DNA of 12,160 nucleotides from Actinomycetota bacterium (GCA_018898235.1 JAHIJU010000449.1:1-12160); one strand, 5' to 3'; counted from the first letter of the stretch, positions 1-7,080 are shown. Made by a program: numbers and translations. Notes: generated by a model not told the origin, from the letters alone.

Positions 1-240
1 GGTCGCCGGGTCGAGGTCGCCCTCGATGTTGTCGGCCGGCAGGCCGGTGGCGGGGTCGACCATCGCCGCGAACGAGGCCCAGGTGTCGGCCGCGTACTCC
101 ATCATCACGGTGCGATCGTCCTGCGGGCCGTGGCCGTGGCGGTCCTCGGACGCCGCCGGCCCCGCGATGGCGACCAGGCCTCCCGTCGCAAGGGCGACCA
201 CCGCGGTGACGGCAACGCGTTGTTGGAGGTGTCTGGTCAT
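1..240 (-). CDS. Secreted protein, N-terminal part (runs off left edge)
   Basis: The minus strand from ATG at 238-240 stays open for all 80 codons to the window edge, so the gene is cut at its C-terminus. The product starts MTRHLQQR, followed by a hydrophobic stretch at about residues 9-27 (VAVTAVVALATGGLVAIAG) and an Ala-rich cleavage region before SEDRHGHG. This is a classic Sec signal peptide with a His/Asp-rich mature start. The following segment (about 44-75) reads EYAADTWASFAAMVDPATGL and then PADNIEGDLD. From memory this resembles the start of actinobacterial secreted proteins in the glycoamylase-like or DUF3131 group, but only 80 residues are visible, so the function is a guess. A GAGGAG ribosome site sits 6 bases upstream. 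The gene lies directly downstream of a LacI-family regulator and a likely operator, which suggests sugar-controlled expression of an exported enzyme or binding protein. It is certain to be a gene, but its family is uncertain. Confidence 0.8.
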   Translation of the reverse strand, partial: MTRHLQQRVAVTAVVALATGGLVAIAGPAASEDRHGHGPQDDRTVMMEYAADTWASFAAMVDPATGLPADNIEGDLDPAT

Positions 241-245
241 GGCTG

Positions 246-251
246 CTCCTC
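246..251 (-). promoter_or_regulatory. Ribosome binding site of the secreted-protein gene
   Basis: On the minus strand this reads GAGGAG, with five bases (CAGCC) before the ATG at 240. It fixes the start of the partial secreted-protein gene. Confidence 0.8.
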
Positions 252-275
252 GTCGAGGGCCGTGTCTCGGGCGCA

Positions 276-289
276 TCTATGCGCATAGA
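276..289. promoter_or_regulatory. Probable LacI-family operator (14-bp perfect palindrome)
   Basis: TCTATGCGCATAGA is a perfect 14-bp inverted repeat with a central CG step, the usual architecture of LacI/GalR-family operators. It is AT-rich for this genome and lies between the lacI-type gene and the secreted-protein gene, 36 bases before the latter's start codon. It falls just downstream of a candidate promoter at 303-331, about +8 to +21 of the predicted transcript, a position that would block RNA polymerase. I see no second copy upstream of the regulator gene itself, so autoregulation through the same site is not supported. That this regulator binds this site is inference. Confidence 0.65.
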
Positions 290-302
290 GCCGGACCTCG
301 GA

Positions 303-331
303 ACCGTAGGCGCGGGTCGCAGTGCTCGCAA
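303..331 (-). promoter_or_regulatory. Candidate sigma70-type promoter for the secreted-protein gene
   Basis: On the minus strand, TTGCGA (326-331) serves as -35 and TACGGT (303-308) as -10, with a 17-base spacer. Each keeps the most conserved bases (TTG..A and TA...T). Predicted transcription would start near 296, leaving a leader of about 55 bases. The -35 also lies in a short inverted repeat, GCTCGC-AAC-GCGAGC (324-338), which could be a hairpin of the upstream transcript instead. Confidence 0.4.
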
Positions 332-342
332 CGCGAGCCGCC

Positions 343-362
343 GACCGGACCGCGCTCCGGTC
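343..362 (-). terminator. Hairpin directly after the lacI-type gene, possible terminator
   Basis: GACCGGA (343-349) and TCCGGTC (356-362) form a perfect 7-bp stem with a 6-base loop, starting one base past the regulator's stop codon. No U-tract follows, which is common for actinobacterial terminators but lowers certainty. Confidence 0.35.
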
Positions 363-363
363 C

Positions 364-1413
364 TCAGGACCGGCCGCAGCCGCAGGACTCGCGGAACAGC
401 GGCCTGACGGGCAATCGGTGGCGCTGCGGCGCCGCCGCAGGGTCTTCCAGCGCCGCGACGAGGATCTCCACCGCGAGCCGACCCATCGCCTCCATCGGCT
501 GGCGGACCGTGGTGAGGGTCGGCCGGTGGAGACGGCCGGCGACCACGCCGTCGAAGCCGGTGACCGCCACATCGCCCGGCACCGCGACCCCCAGCGCGTC
601 GAGCACGTCCATGAGCTCCAGCGCGAGCTGGTCGCTCGCACACACCAGCGCCCTGGGCAGCGCGCCACCCGCGTGCAACCGCTTGACCTCGGGGAACGGC
701 TCCGCAGATCCCACCGGCGTCGGGTCGAGCACGCCGTCCGGCGGCCGCAGCCCGAGGTCCGCCATCGCGAGGCGGAGCCCGTCGAACCGCTCGGCGACGT
801 CGCTCATCCGCGTCTCGCCGACGAACCCGATGTCGCCGATCCCATGGGTCCGCGCGAGGTGCGTGACGAGCGCCCGGGTGCCCGCACGGTTGTCGACCCG
901 CACGTGGTGCAGCACCCCGTCATCGGCGGCCGTCGCGAACGCAACCACCGGCAGGAGCCGGGCGAGCGGTACGAGCAGCTCGGCCGGCCGCGCCCCCGGG
1001 AACACGGCCAGGCCGTCGACCCGGCCGACGATGTCCATGACCCCCTCGCCCTCGCCGCGCGGGTCGCTGCCGATCAGCAGCGCCTGCCCGCGGCGCGCGC
1101 ACTCGAGCTCGAACCCGCGCTGGACCTCGTCGACGTACAGCGGGTACGTGCGGAAGTCCTCCTCACCGCCGGGTTCGTCCGCGGGTTCCTCCAGCAGGAG
1201 GTCGTAGGAGAACAGACCCAACGCGCCCGTGCGCCCTCTCGCGAGGCCGCGCGCGCTCGCACTCGGCATGTAGTCGAGCTCGCGCGCGGCGCGCAGGACC
1301 GCCTCGCGCGTACCCGCGCGGACCCGCTCCGGCTGCCGGAAGGTGAACGAGACCGTGGCGATCGAGACCCCGGCCGCCTGGGCGACGTCGTAGACGGTCG
1401 ACCGCTTCGCCAC
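364..1413 (-). CDS. LacI-family transcriptional regulator
   Basis: This is a DNA-binding repressor or activator of the LacI/GalR family, usually released by a sugar or sugar phosphate. The 349-residue product has the normal family length. The N-terminal helix-turn-helix (about residues 5-57) reads TVYDVAQAAGVSIATVSFTF, followed by the hinge-helix region (YMPSASARGLARGRTGALGL). The rest is a periplasmic-binding-protein-like effector domain, including CASDQLALELMDVLDALGV and VAVTGFDGV near 265-300, and it ends in the ESCGCGRS tail typical of the family. The recognition helix carries SFTF where well-studied members have SRVL. The GTG start at 1413 is chosen because a GAGGGGAG ribosome site lies 5 bases upstream and the helix-turn-helix begins at once. 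It is co-directional with and immediately upstream of the secreted-protein gene, so that gene is the likely target. The ligand cannot be read from sequence. Confidence 0.93.
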   Translation of the reverse strand: MAKRSTVYDVAQAAGVSIATVSFTFRQPERVRAGTREAVLRAARELDYMPSASARGLARGRTGALGLFSYDLLLEEPADEPGGEEDFRTYPLYVDEVQRGFELECARRGQALLIGSDPRGEGEGVMDIVGRVDGLAVFPGARPAELLVPLARLLPVVAFATAADDGVLHHVRVDNRAGTRALVTHLARTHGIGDIGFVGETRMSDVAERFDGLRLAMADLGLRPPDGVLDPTPVGSAEPFPEVKRLHAGGALPRALVCASDQLALELMDVLDALGVAVPGDVAVTGFDGVVAGRLHRPTLTTVRQPMEAMGRLAVEILVAALEDPAAAPQRHRLPVRPLFRESCGCGRS

Positions 1414-1418
1414 CCACG

Positions 1419-1426
1419 CTCCCCTC
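1419..1426 (-). promoter_or_regulatory. Ribosome binding site of the LacI-family gene
   Basis: On the minus strand this is GAGGGGAG, five bases before the GTG start at 1413. It decides the start codon of the regulator. Confidence 0.65.
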
Positions 1427-1499
1427 GTCGCGCGAAGCCTAGGCGTTGCACGCCGGCATCGTCCCCGGGCCCCAGGAACGGATCACGCCTCGGCGATCC

Positions 1500-1537
1500 G
1501 GGCTGTCGCGTCCAGCAGCAGGACCCCGAGACAGCCC
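1500..1537 (-). terminator. Probable terminator of kup (8-bp stem hairpin)
   Basis: Immediately after the kup stop codon, GGGCTGTC (read from 1537 down) pairs with GACAGCCC (ending at 1500), a perfect 8-bp stem. A nested GTCC/GGAC pairing lies inside the loop. No clear U-run follows. A second inverted repeat, CGGATC (1479-1484) with GATCCG (1495-1500), abuts it and could extend the structure or be part of the lacI-type promoter region. It separates kup from the LacI-family gene, which therefore probably has its own promoter in 1427-1500, although I see no convincing -10/-35 pair there. Confidence 0.5.
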
Positions 1538-3523
1538 CTACACCTCCAGGTTCGCCCCCATCACCATCGTCCGCTCCGGCGGCAGGTGGAACACCTCGAC
1601 GCGGCTGGCGGCGTTGCGGGCCATCCAGACGAACAGCCGGGTGCGCCACGCGCGTCGGCGCGGCCTGTCGGAGGAGCGCACGGTCAGCACCGACAGGAAG
1701 TAGTGGGCCTCGTCGGGGTCCATGGTGAGCTCGGGGCTCCGGCCGATGGCCAGCGCCAGCCCCTTGGGGATGTCCTGGCTGTCGTTGAACCCCACCCGGA
1801 CGCAGACGTGGACGATGCCGTCGTCGGCGTAGCCGAGGTCGTCGACGATGACCCGGTCGACGTGCCGGATGTGCGGCACGTTCTCGTTGATGATCTGGAT
1901 GATCACGACGTGCTCGTGCAGCACGCGGTTGAAGGCGACGTGCGCGCGCAGGGCCAGCGGCGCGGTCGCCTTGTTGTGGTGCGGGAACACCGCCAGACCC
2001 GGCACCCGGGGGATGCGCTCCTCGTGGACCATCGCGACGAAGTCGTCGAGCGGGCCCTCCAGCTCGGTGCGACGTGCGAACAGCCGCTCGGCGCCCTTGC
2101 GCCACGTCGCCATGAGTGTCACGACGACGGCCGCGATGGCCAGCGGCAACCACCCGCCGCTGACGATCTTGGCCAGGTTCGCCGCGAAGAACATGACCTC
2201 CAGCCCGCCGACGATGACGGCGTAGGCGACCAGCTTCCAGGTCGCCCAGTGCCACACCTGATGGGCCAGGAACAGGAACAGCAGGCTGGTGAGCAGCAGG
2301 GTCCCGGTGACGGCCACACCGTAGGCACTCGCCAGCCTGGCCGAGCTCTTGAACGCGGCGATCAGGAGGAGCACCCCGGCGAACAGGATCCAGTTGACCG
2401 CCGGCAGGTAGATCTGACCGCCCTCGTGCCGTGAGGTCTGGCGGACGGCCAACCGGGGCAGCAGACCCAGGCGCACGGCCTGCCGGGACACCGAGTACGC
2501 CCCGGAGATCACGGCCTGCGACGCGATCACGGTCGCCAGCGTGGCCAGGGCGACGAGCGGCAGGGTCGCCCAGCCGGGCGCCAGGTGGAAGAACGGGTTG
2601 TCGATCGTGCCGGGGTCGTCGAGGATCATCGCCCCCTGCCCGAAGTAGTTGAGGGTCAACGCCGGGAACACCACCACGAACCAGGCCTTGCGGATCGGTG
2701 CCACCCCGAAGTGGCCCATATCGGCGTAGAGCGCCTCGGCACCCGTGATCGTCAGCACGACGGCGCCCATCGCGATGAATGCGATGAACGGGTGCTCGAC
2801 GACGAACGCGAGCGCATACGTCGGCGACAACGCGCGCAGGATGGTCGGGTTCGCCACGATGTGCGGCACACCGAGCGCCGCCAGCACGACGAACCACAGG
2901 CCCATGACCGGGCCGAACGCCTTGCCGATCAGCTCGGTGCCCCACCGCTGGACGGCGAACAGCACGGTGAGCACCACCACGGACAGCGGCAGCACCAGGT
3001 TCGCGAACCCCGGGTCCACCACGACGACACCCTCGATCGAGGACATCACCGAGATCGCCGGGGTGATGAGGCTGTCCCCGTAGAACAGCGCCGCCCCGAG
3101 CATGCCGAGCACGGTGACGGCGGCCAGCGGGCGTCGGTCGGTCAGCTTGTTGCGCAGCAGCGCGACCAGCGCCAGGATGCCGCCCTCACCATCGTTGTCC
3201 GCCCGCATGATGAGCGCCACGTACTTCACCGACACGACGATCGCGATGGCCCAGAACACCATCGAGATCACGCCCAGCACGTCGACGGCCGTGGGCCGGA
3301 CGGCGTTGTGGTCGAGGCTGAAGACCGTCTGCATCGAGTACAGCGGGCTCGTCCCGATGTCCCCGAACACCACACCGAGTGCCCCGAGCGCCAGGATCCG
3401 GCCCGTGCCCTGCCGCGCCGGCGGGGTCTCGCTCACCTCTGCCGGGGACGTCGCTGCCGCGGGGTCCGGGGCGGTGGGCGCCTCCGGTCGGGCCGGACCG
3501 TTCGATGTCGCGCTGCTGCTCAC
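1538..3523 (-). CDS. kup: Kup-type potassium uptake permease
   Basis: This is a KUP/HAK/KT family secondary K+ transporter (K+/H+ symport) in the cytoplasmic membrane. The product is 661 residues from the chosen start. After a poorly conserved Pro/Ala-rich N-terminal tail come the signature GDIGTSPLY (about residues 55-63), the DGEGGILAL segment and FYGDSLITPAISVMSSIEG. About twelve hydrophobic segments run to roughly residue 470, then a soluble C-terminal domain ends in the family-typical PPERTMVMGANLEV. The GTG at 3521-3523 is preferred. An upstream in-frame GTG at 3574 would add 17 residues, but those codons (GTA, TGT, GCA) look unlike the gene and would overlap a hairpin. Neither start has a strong ribosome site. 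It lies 61 bases after the chemoreceptor gene in the same direction and is followed by a hairpin, so it may be the last gene of a kinase-chemoreceptor-kup transcript. Confidence 0.95.
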   Translation of the reverse strand: MSSSATSNGPARPEAPTAPDPAAATSPAEVSETPPARQGTGRILALGALGVVFGDIGTSPLYSMQTVFSLDHNAVRPTAVDVLGVISMVFWAIAIVVSVKYVALIMRADNDGEGGILALVALLRNKLTDRRPLAAVTVLGMLGAALFYGDSLITPAISVMSSIEGVVVVDPGFANLVLPLSVVVLTVLFAVQRWGTELIGKAFGPVMGLWFVVLAALGVPHIVANPTILRALSPTYALAFVVEHPFIAFIAMGAVVLTITGAEALYADMGHFGVAPIRKAWFVVVFPALTLNYFGQGAMILDDPGTIDNPFFHLAPGWATLPLVALATLATVIASQAVISGAYSVSRQAVRLGLLPRLAVRQTSRHEGGQIYLPAVNWILFAGVLLLIAAFKSSARLASAYGVAVTGTLLLTSLLFLFLAHQVWHWATWKLVAYAVIVGGLEVMFFAANLAKIVSGGWLPLAIAAVVVTLMATWRKGAERLFARRTELEGPLDDFVAMVHEERIPRVPGLAVFPHHNKATAPLALRAHVAFNRVLHEHVVIIQIINENVPHIRHVDRVIVDDLGYADDGIVHVCVRVGFNDSQDIPKGLALAIGRSPELTMDPDEAHYFLSVLTVRSSDRPRRRAWRTRLFVWMARNAASRVEVFHLPPERTMVMGANLEV

Positions 3524-3546
3524 TGCGGAATCGTGACACGGCCGGC

Positions 3547-3571
3547 GGCCGGGACCTACGCAGCCCCGGCC
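3547..3571 (-). other. Hairpin between the chemoreceptor gene and kup
   Basis: On the minus strand, GGCCGGG and CCCGGCC form a perfect 7-bp stem around an 11-base loop. It starts 13 bases after the chemoreceptor stop codon and ends 23 bases before the kup GTG at 3523. It could be a weak terminator that lowers kup expression or a stabilising RNA structure. There is no U-tract. Confidence 0.4.
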
Positions 3572-3584
3572 CACCGGACCCCGC

Positions 3585-5219
3585 TCAGTACGTGAAGGAC
3601 GCCACGCGGGTACGCAGCTCGGCCGCCATCCTGGCCAGGTCGCCGACCGAGCTGCCCATCTCGCTGAGCACCTCGCTGGCGTTGGCGGCGCCGCTCGCCA
3701 CGCCGGTGATGTTCTCCGCGATCTCGGACGAGCCGGTGGCGGCCTCGGCCACCGAGCGGGACATCTCGTTGGTGGTCGCGGTCTGCTCCTCGACCGCCGA
3801 GGCGATGGTCAGCTGGTAGTCGTTGATCGTCGCGATGATCGTGGCGATCTCCCCGATGGCCAGCACGGCGCCCGAGGTGTCCACCTGGATCGCCTGGACC
3901 CGCCGGGCGATGTCCTCGGTGGCTCGCGCGGTCTCCTGGGCGAGGTCCTTGACCTCACCGGCGACCACCGCGAAGCCCTTGCCGGCGGACCCGGCGCGGG
4001 CCGCCTCGATGGTCGCGTTGAGCGCCAGCAGGTTGGTCTGCCCGGCGATCGCCGTGATCACCCGGACCACGTCACCGATCTCCGCCGAGGAGACCCCCAG
4101 CTTGGTGACGGTCACATTGGTCTCGTCCGCCACCGTCGTGGCCTGCCGGGCGACCTTGGCCGCCTCGCTCGCGTTCTGGGCGATCTCCCGGATCGAGGCG
4201 GTCATCTGCTCGGCCCCGGCCGAGACGGTCTGCACGTTCCGGCTGACCTGCTCGGCGGCGGCGGCGACCACCCCGGCCTGCACGCTCGTCTCCTCGGAGC
4301 CTGCCGCCACCTCGTGGTTGGCCGTGGACAGCTGCTCGGAGGCCGCCGCGACGGCACCGGCACTCTCGACGACCCCGGCGATGACGGCGCGCAGCTCGTC
4401 CTGCGCCACCACCAGGGCCCCGGCCATCTGACCGATCTCGTCCTGCGACCGGACCTGCGGGTGCACCGTGAGATCGCCCCTGGCCATGGCGTCGACCGAG
4501 AGCTTCACCTGCAGGACGCCACGTCGGATGCCGTTGGCGAGCACGGTCCCCAGCACGACCCCGATGACGACCACGGCCAGCAGGATCCCGATGGTCGCCG
4601 TGATCGCCCCGCGGGCGCTGGCGGCCGCGGACGTCGCGGCGGCCGCCGTCCGAGCCGCGATGTCGTCCTCGACGTCGTTGATGTCCTTGAGCATCTGGGG
4701 GACGAGCGTCACCAGGTCACCCGCCAGGATGGCGGCGACCATGGCGTGGTCGTCGACCATCCCCGCGGGGGTCAGCTGCTCGTCGATGATCGTGCGATAG
4801 GCCGTGTACGTGGTGGTGAAGGCCGCGAGGTTGGCCGGCGGGCTGCCGTTCACCCGGGTGTAGAGAGCGGTGTAGTCGGCCACCGCCGTGTCCATCTCGG
4901 TGTAGGCCTTCTGCAGCGCGTCGTAGGCGGTCTGCTTGTCCGCCGGGCCGACGGCCGTCACCCGGAGCATGTCGACCCGGACCGTGGTGAGGTCCGCCTT
5001 GAGCAGCGCCAGGGTGGTGCCCACCTGCGCCTGCTCCTCAGCCGTCTGGGTGGAGGCGGCGATCTTCTGCATCTGCAGGATGGCGAAGATCCCCATCCCC
5101 GCGGCGAGCAGCGAGAACGCTGCCACGAGGGCGAGGACCTTCGCGCGGATCGAGGCCCGGTTCAGCAGGCTCGTGCGCGGTCTCGGCGCCGTCGGCGATG
5201 ACGGTCTGGACTGGTTCAC
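3585..5219 (-). CDS. Methyl-accepting chemotaxis protein (transmembrane chemoreceptor)
   Basis: This is a membrane chemoreceptor that controls the CheA kinase through CheW. The 544-residue product has a basic N-terminus, a first membrane span at about residues 27-49 and an extracellular, mostly helical ligand region (about 50-205, four-helix-bundle type). A second span lies at about 206-228, followed by a HAMP domain (about 229-285) and a long Ala-rich coiled-coil signalling domain. The highly conserved hairpin tip (about 392-428) contains IAGQTNLLALNATIEAARAG followed by KGFAVVAGEVKDLA, the CheA/CheW contact region. There is no C-terminal NWETF-type tether for CheR/CheB. The GTG at 5219 is chosen because AGGAGG lies 7 bases upstream. 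An upstream in-frame start would add 12 codons with rare codons (CCA, CCT, CGA, GCA, GGA). No cheA, cheW or flagellar gene is in the window, so it must work with a system encoded elsewhere. It lies 94 bases after the kinase gene in the same direction. The ligand is unknown. Confidence 0.95.
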   Translation of the reverse strand: MNQSRPSSPTAPRPRTSLLNRASIRAKVLALVAAFSLLAAGMGIFAILQMQKIAASTQTAEEQAQVGTTLALLKADLTTVRVDMLRVTAVGPADKQTAYDALQKAYTEMDTAVADYTALYTRVNGSPPANLAAFTTTYTAYRTIIDEQLTPAGMVDDHAMVAAILAGDLVTLVPQMLKDINDVEDDIAARTAAAATSAAASARGAITATIGILLAVVVIGVVLGTVLANGIRRGVLQVKLSVDAMARGDLTVHPQVRSQDEIGQMAGALVVAQDELRAVIAGVVESAGAVAAASEQLSTANHEVAAGSEETSVQAGVVAAAAEQVSRNVQTVSAGAEQMTASIREIAQNASEAAKVARQATTVADETNVTVTKLGVSSAEIGDVVRVITAIAGQTNLLALNATIEAARAGSAGKGFAVVAGEVKDLAQETARATEDIARRVQAIQVDTSGAVLAIGEIATIIATINDYQLTIASAVEEQTATTNEMSRSVAEAATGSSEIAENITGVASGAANASEVLSEMGSSVGDLARMAAELRTRVASFTY

Positions 5220-5226
5220 GGTGAAG

Positions 5227-5232
5227 CCTCCT
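5227..5232 (-). promoter_or_regulatory. Ribosome binding site of the chemoreceptor gene
   Basis: On the minus strand this is a perfect AGGAGG, seven bases before the GTG at 5219. It decides against the longer in-frame start. Confidence 0.85.
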
Positions 5233-5313
5233 GCTCGAGGTGGATCGTTCTCCACCCCCTCCCATCGACCGCGGCGGCACCGCCGATCTGGGCCCAGCGC
5301 GGACCGGGCGCCG

Positions 5314-6972
5314 TCAGTCGAGCGCCGCGGTCCACCGCAGCAGCGCGCCGCGACCCGAGGGGGCCTTCAGCAGGGCGAACGTCCCGCCGGACTCCTCGGC
5401 GCGGTGGGCCAGGTTCTTGGTGCCCGACGCCCGGGTCCGGGCCGGCGGCATGCCGACGCCGTCGTCCTCCACCTCGACCGTGATCGAACCGTGCGCCCCC
5501 GACGTCACCAGGAGCCGCACCGCGACCGACCGCGAACGGGCGTGGCGGGCCACGTTCGACAGTCCCTCACGCACCACGGCGACGACGTTGTTCGCCCGAC
5601 CCGGGGCCACCAGATCGTCGATCCGCAACCCGACCGCGGGATCGGACCCGACCGGCACGCCGTCGACGCTCATCGTGAGCTCAGGGGCGAAGCCGAGCGA
5701 GCCGCGGGCGAGGGTCGCCTCGGCCAGCACCCGGTCGACCAGCGGGGTGGTCGCGCCGGGGTCGTCGAGGGTGCGCACGATCACCCGGATCTGCCGGATA
5801 CCCGCATCCACGTGACCGACCGCAGCCTCGAGGGCCGCGTCCAGGGCCGGCGGCACCGGATCGGCGCTCTGCCGCGCCGCTTCGATGGTCATCCCCGCTG
5901 CGAACAGCTGCTGGATCGCCATGTCGTGCAGGTCCCGTGCGATCCGGGAGCGCTCATCGTGCAGCACGGCCTGCCCGCGCAGCTGCTGGGCCTCGGCCAG
6001 GACGAACGCGAGGGCCGCCTGGGAGGCGAAGGACTGGGACATCGCAAGGTCGTCGGCCGTGAACGGCGGCGCACCGGGCGGCCTCAGCAGCAGGAGCACG
6101 CCGATGCTCTCCCCCTCGGCGAGCATCGGTGCGAACAGCGCCGGCCCGTGGCTGTCGAACGGGCCGCGCGCACTCGTGACCATCGAGGCGACCGTGTGCC
6201 CGGAGCCGGTCTCGAAGGCCGAGCGCACATCGATGTCTGCGGACACGTCGAGGCCGAGGAGCTCCTGGTGCCCCGCCCCCGTGACGATCTCCAGCAGGAG
6301 CGCGAAATCGGACCCCGGCAGCGCGAGCGCAGCGGTCTCGGCGCCGTCGATGCTGCGGGCGGCCATGGCGATCTGCTCGAGGACGTCCTCCTGGTCGGCG
6401 CCCTCCAGGAGCATGGTCGTGACCGCCTGCGCCGCGCTCTGCCACCGGCGACGGCGACGTTCGAGGTCGTACAGCTCGGCGTTCTGGACCGCCACGGCGG
6501 CCGCCGCCGCCAGCGCGCGCACCACGTGCTCGTCCTGCTGGTCGAACCCGCCGTCCTTCTCCGCCAGGTAGAGCGTCCCGTACCGCTCGCCGCGCACCTG
6601 GACGGCGGTCCCCAGGAAGGAGCCCATCGGGGGGTGCCCGGCGGGCAGACCCCGGAACATCGGGTGCGTACGCAGATCGGCCAGACGCAGCACCCCCACG
6701 TCGGGGATCGCACCGAGCACCCCGGCCGCGCGCGGGGGGCGTCCGAGCATCGCGACATCGTGCGGGTCCATCCCGCTGTGCACGAACGTGGTCGACAGCC
6801 CGGCCGCGTCGACGATGTTGATGGCGCCGTACCGCGCGCCGGTGAGGGCCGTGCTCGCGGCGACGAAACGCTCGAGCAGATCGGTCACGTCCAGGTCGCC
6901 GGCCAGGTCGAGAATCGCCGTCATGAGCTCGGAGCTGACCTCCGAGGCCGGGGTCGGGCCTACCGGGTCCAC
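5314..6972 (-). CDS. DosS/DevS-like GAF-GAF sensor histidine kinase
   Basis: This is a soluble two-component sensor kinase of the NarL-partner class, 552 residues (DosS of Mycobacterium is of similar length). An N-terminal GAF domain (about 25-165) contains GHPPMGSFLGTAVQVRGERY and NLY-like GTLYLAEKDGG. A second GAF domain spans about 190-328. The dimerisation/phosphoacceptor domain (HisKA_3) has ERSRIARDLHDMAIQQLFAA with H349 as the phosphorylated His. The ATPase domain shows the N-box REGLSNVARHA (N473), VEDDGVGM (D504) and a Gly-rich SGTKNLAHRAEESGG. In DosS/DosT the His of the equivalent HHPPM/YHPPM segment is, as I recall, the haem ligand. Here H113 occupies that place, so haem-based O2/NO/redox sensing is plausible but unproven. 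The GTG at 6972 has only a weak AGG ribosome site 6-7 bases upstream. No response regulator lies next to it, so it is an orphan in this window. A DosR-box-like palindrome precedes it. Confidence 0.93.
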   Translation of the reverse strand: MDPVGPTPASEVSSELMTAILDLAGDLDVTDLLERFVAASTALTGARYGAINIVDAAGLSTTFVHSGMDPHDVAMLGRPPRAAGVLGAIPDVGVLRLADLRTHPMFRGLPAGHPPMGSFLGTAVQVRGERYGTLYLAEKDGGFDQQDEHVVRALAAAAAVAVQNAELYDLERRRRRWQSAAQAVTTMLLEGADQEDVLEQIAMAARSIDGAETAALALPGSDFALLLEIVTGAGHQELLGLDVSADIDVRSAFETGSGHTVASMVTSARGPFDSHGPALFAPMLAEGESIGVLLLLRPPGAPPFTADDLAMSQSFASQAALAFVLAEAQQLRGQAVLHDERSRIARDLHDMAIQQLFAAGMTIEAARQSADPVPPALDAALEAAVGHVDAGIRQIRVIVRTLDDPGATTPLVDRVLAEATLARGSLGFAPELTMSVDGVPVGSDPAVGLRIDDLVAPGRANNVVAVVREGLSNVARHARSRSVAVRLLVTSGAHGSITVEVEDDGVGMPPARTRASGTKNLAHRAEESGGTFALLKAPSGRGALLRWTAALD

Positions 6973-7004
6973 ACCACGACCTGAGAAATCCGGCTCACAC
7001 GGTC

Positions 7005-7032
7005 ACGGTACGCGACCACGGACCTAAGTCCC
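7005..7032 (-). promoter_or_regulatory. DosR-box-like palindrome and candidate promoter of the kinase gene
   Basis: On the minus strand, GGGACTTAGGTCCG (7019-7032) matches 12 of 14 positions of the core DosR/DevR box (GGGACTWWAGTCCC, recalled consensus) and is itself an imperfect palindrome (10 of 12 in the core). Downstream, TACCGT (7005-7010) can serve as -10. The hexamer 17 bases upstream (TGGGAC) is a poor -35 that overlaps the box, as expected for an activator-dependent promoter. The start codon is at 6972, giving a leader of about 25 bases. Binding by a DosR-type regulator is inferred. Confidence 0.5.
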
Positions 7033-7061
7033 ACCTTGAGGCATCCGTCGGAGAGCTCCGG

Positions 7062-7080
7062 CGGGCGGCGACCCCGCCCG
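7062..7080. other. GC-rich hairpin in the divergent intergenic region
   Basis: CGGGCGG (7062-7068) and CCGCCCG (7074-7080) make a perfect 7-bp stem with a 5-base loop. It lies upstream of both divergent genes. Its role is unknown, and in such GC-rich DNA short stems can arise by chance. Confidence 0.35.

Noticed and set aside
26..1728. Long open frames on the plus strand opposite the LacI-family gene (26-1207 and 322-1728)
   Set aside because: They are antisense to a clear LacI regulator, are Arg/Pro/Ser-rich and low in complexity, and match no family. They are typical frame shadows in GC-rich DNA.
1074..2945. 623-codon minus-strand open frame spanning kup and the regulator gene
   Set aside because: It is an out-of-frame reading of kup and lacI with Arg/Gly-rich composition and crosses the boundary of two real genes.
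3524..3584. Possible c-di-AMP (ydaO-type) riboswitch ahead of kup
   Set aside because: The gap is only 61 bases, far shorter than that riboswitch, and only a simple hairpin is present.
5288..5297. CTGGGCCCAG palindrome between the kinase and chemoreceptor genes
   Set aside because: It is short and GC-rich and has no terminator or promoter context, so chance is sufficient.
4936..6984. 682-codon plus-strand open frame opposite the kinase gene
   Set aside because: It is antisense to a complete kinase with all motifs, and its composition is Arg/His/Gly-rich without domain signatures.
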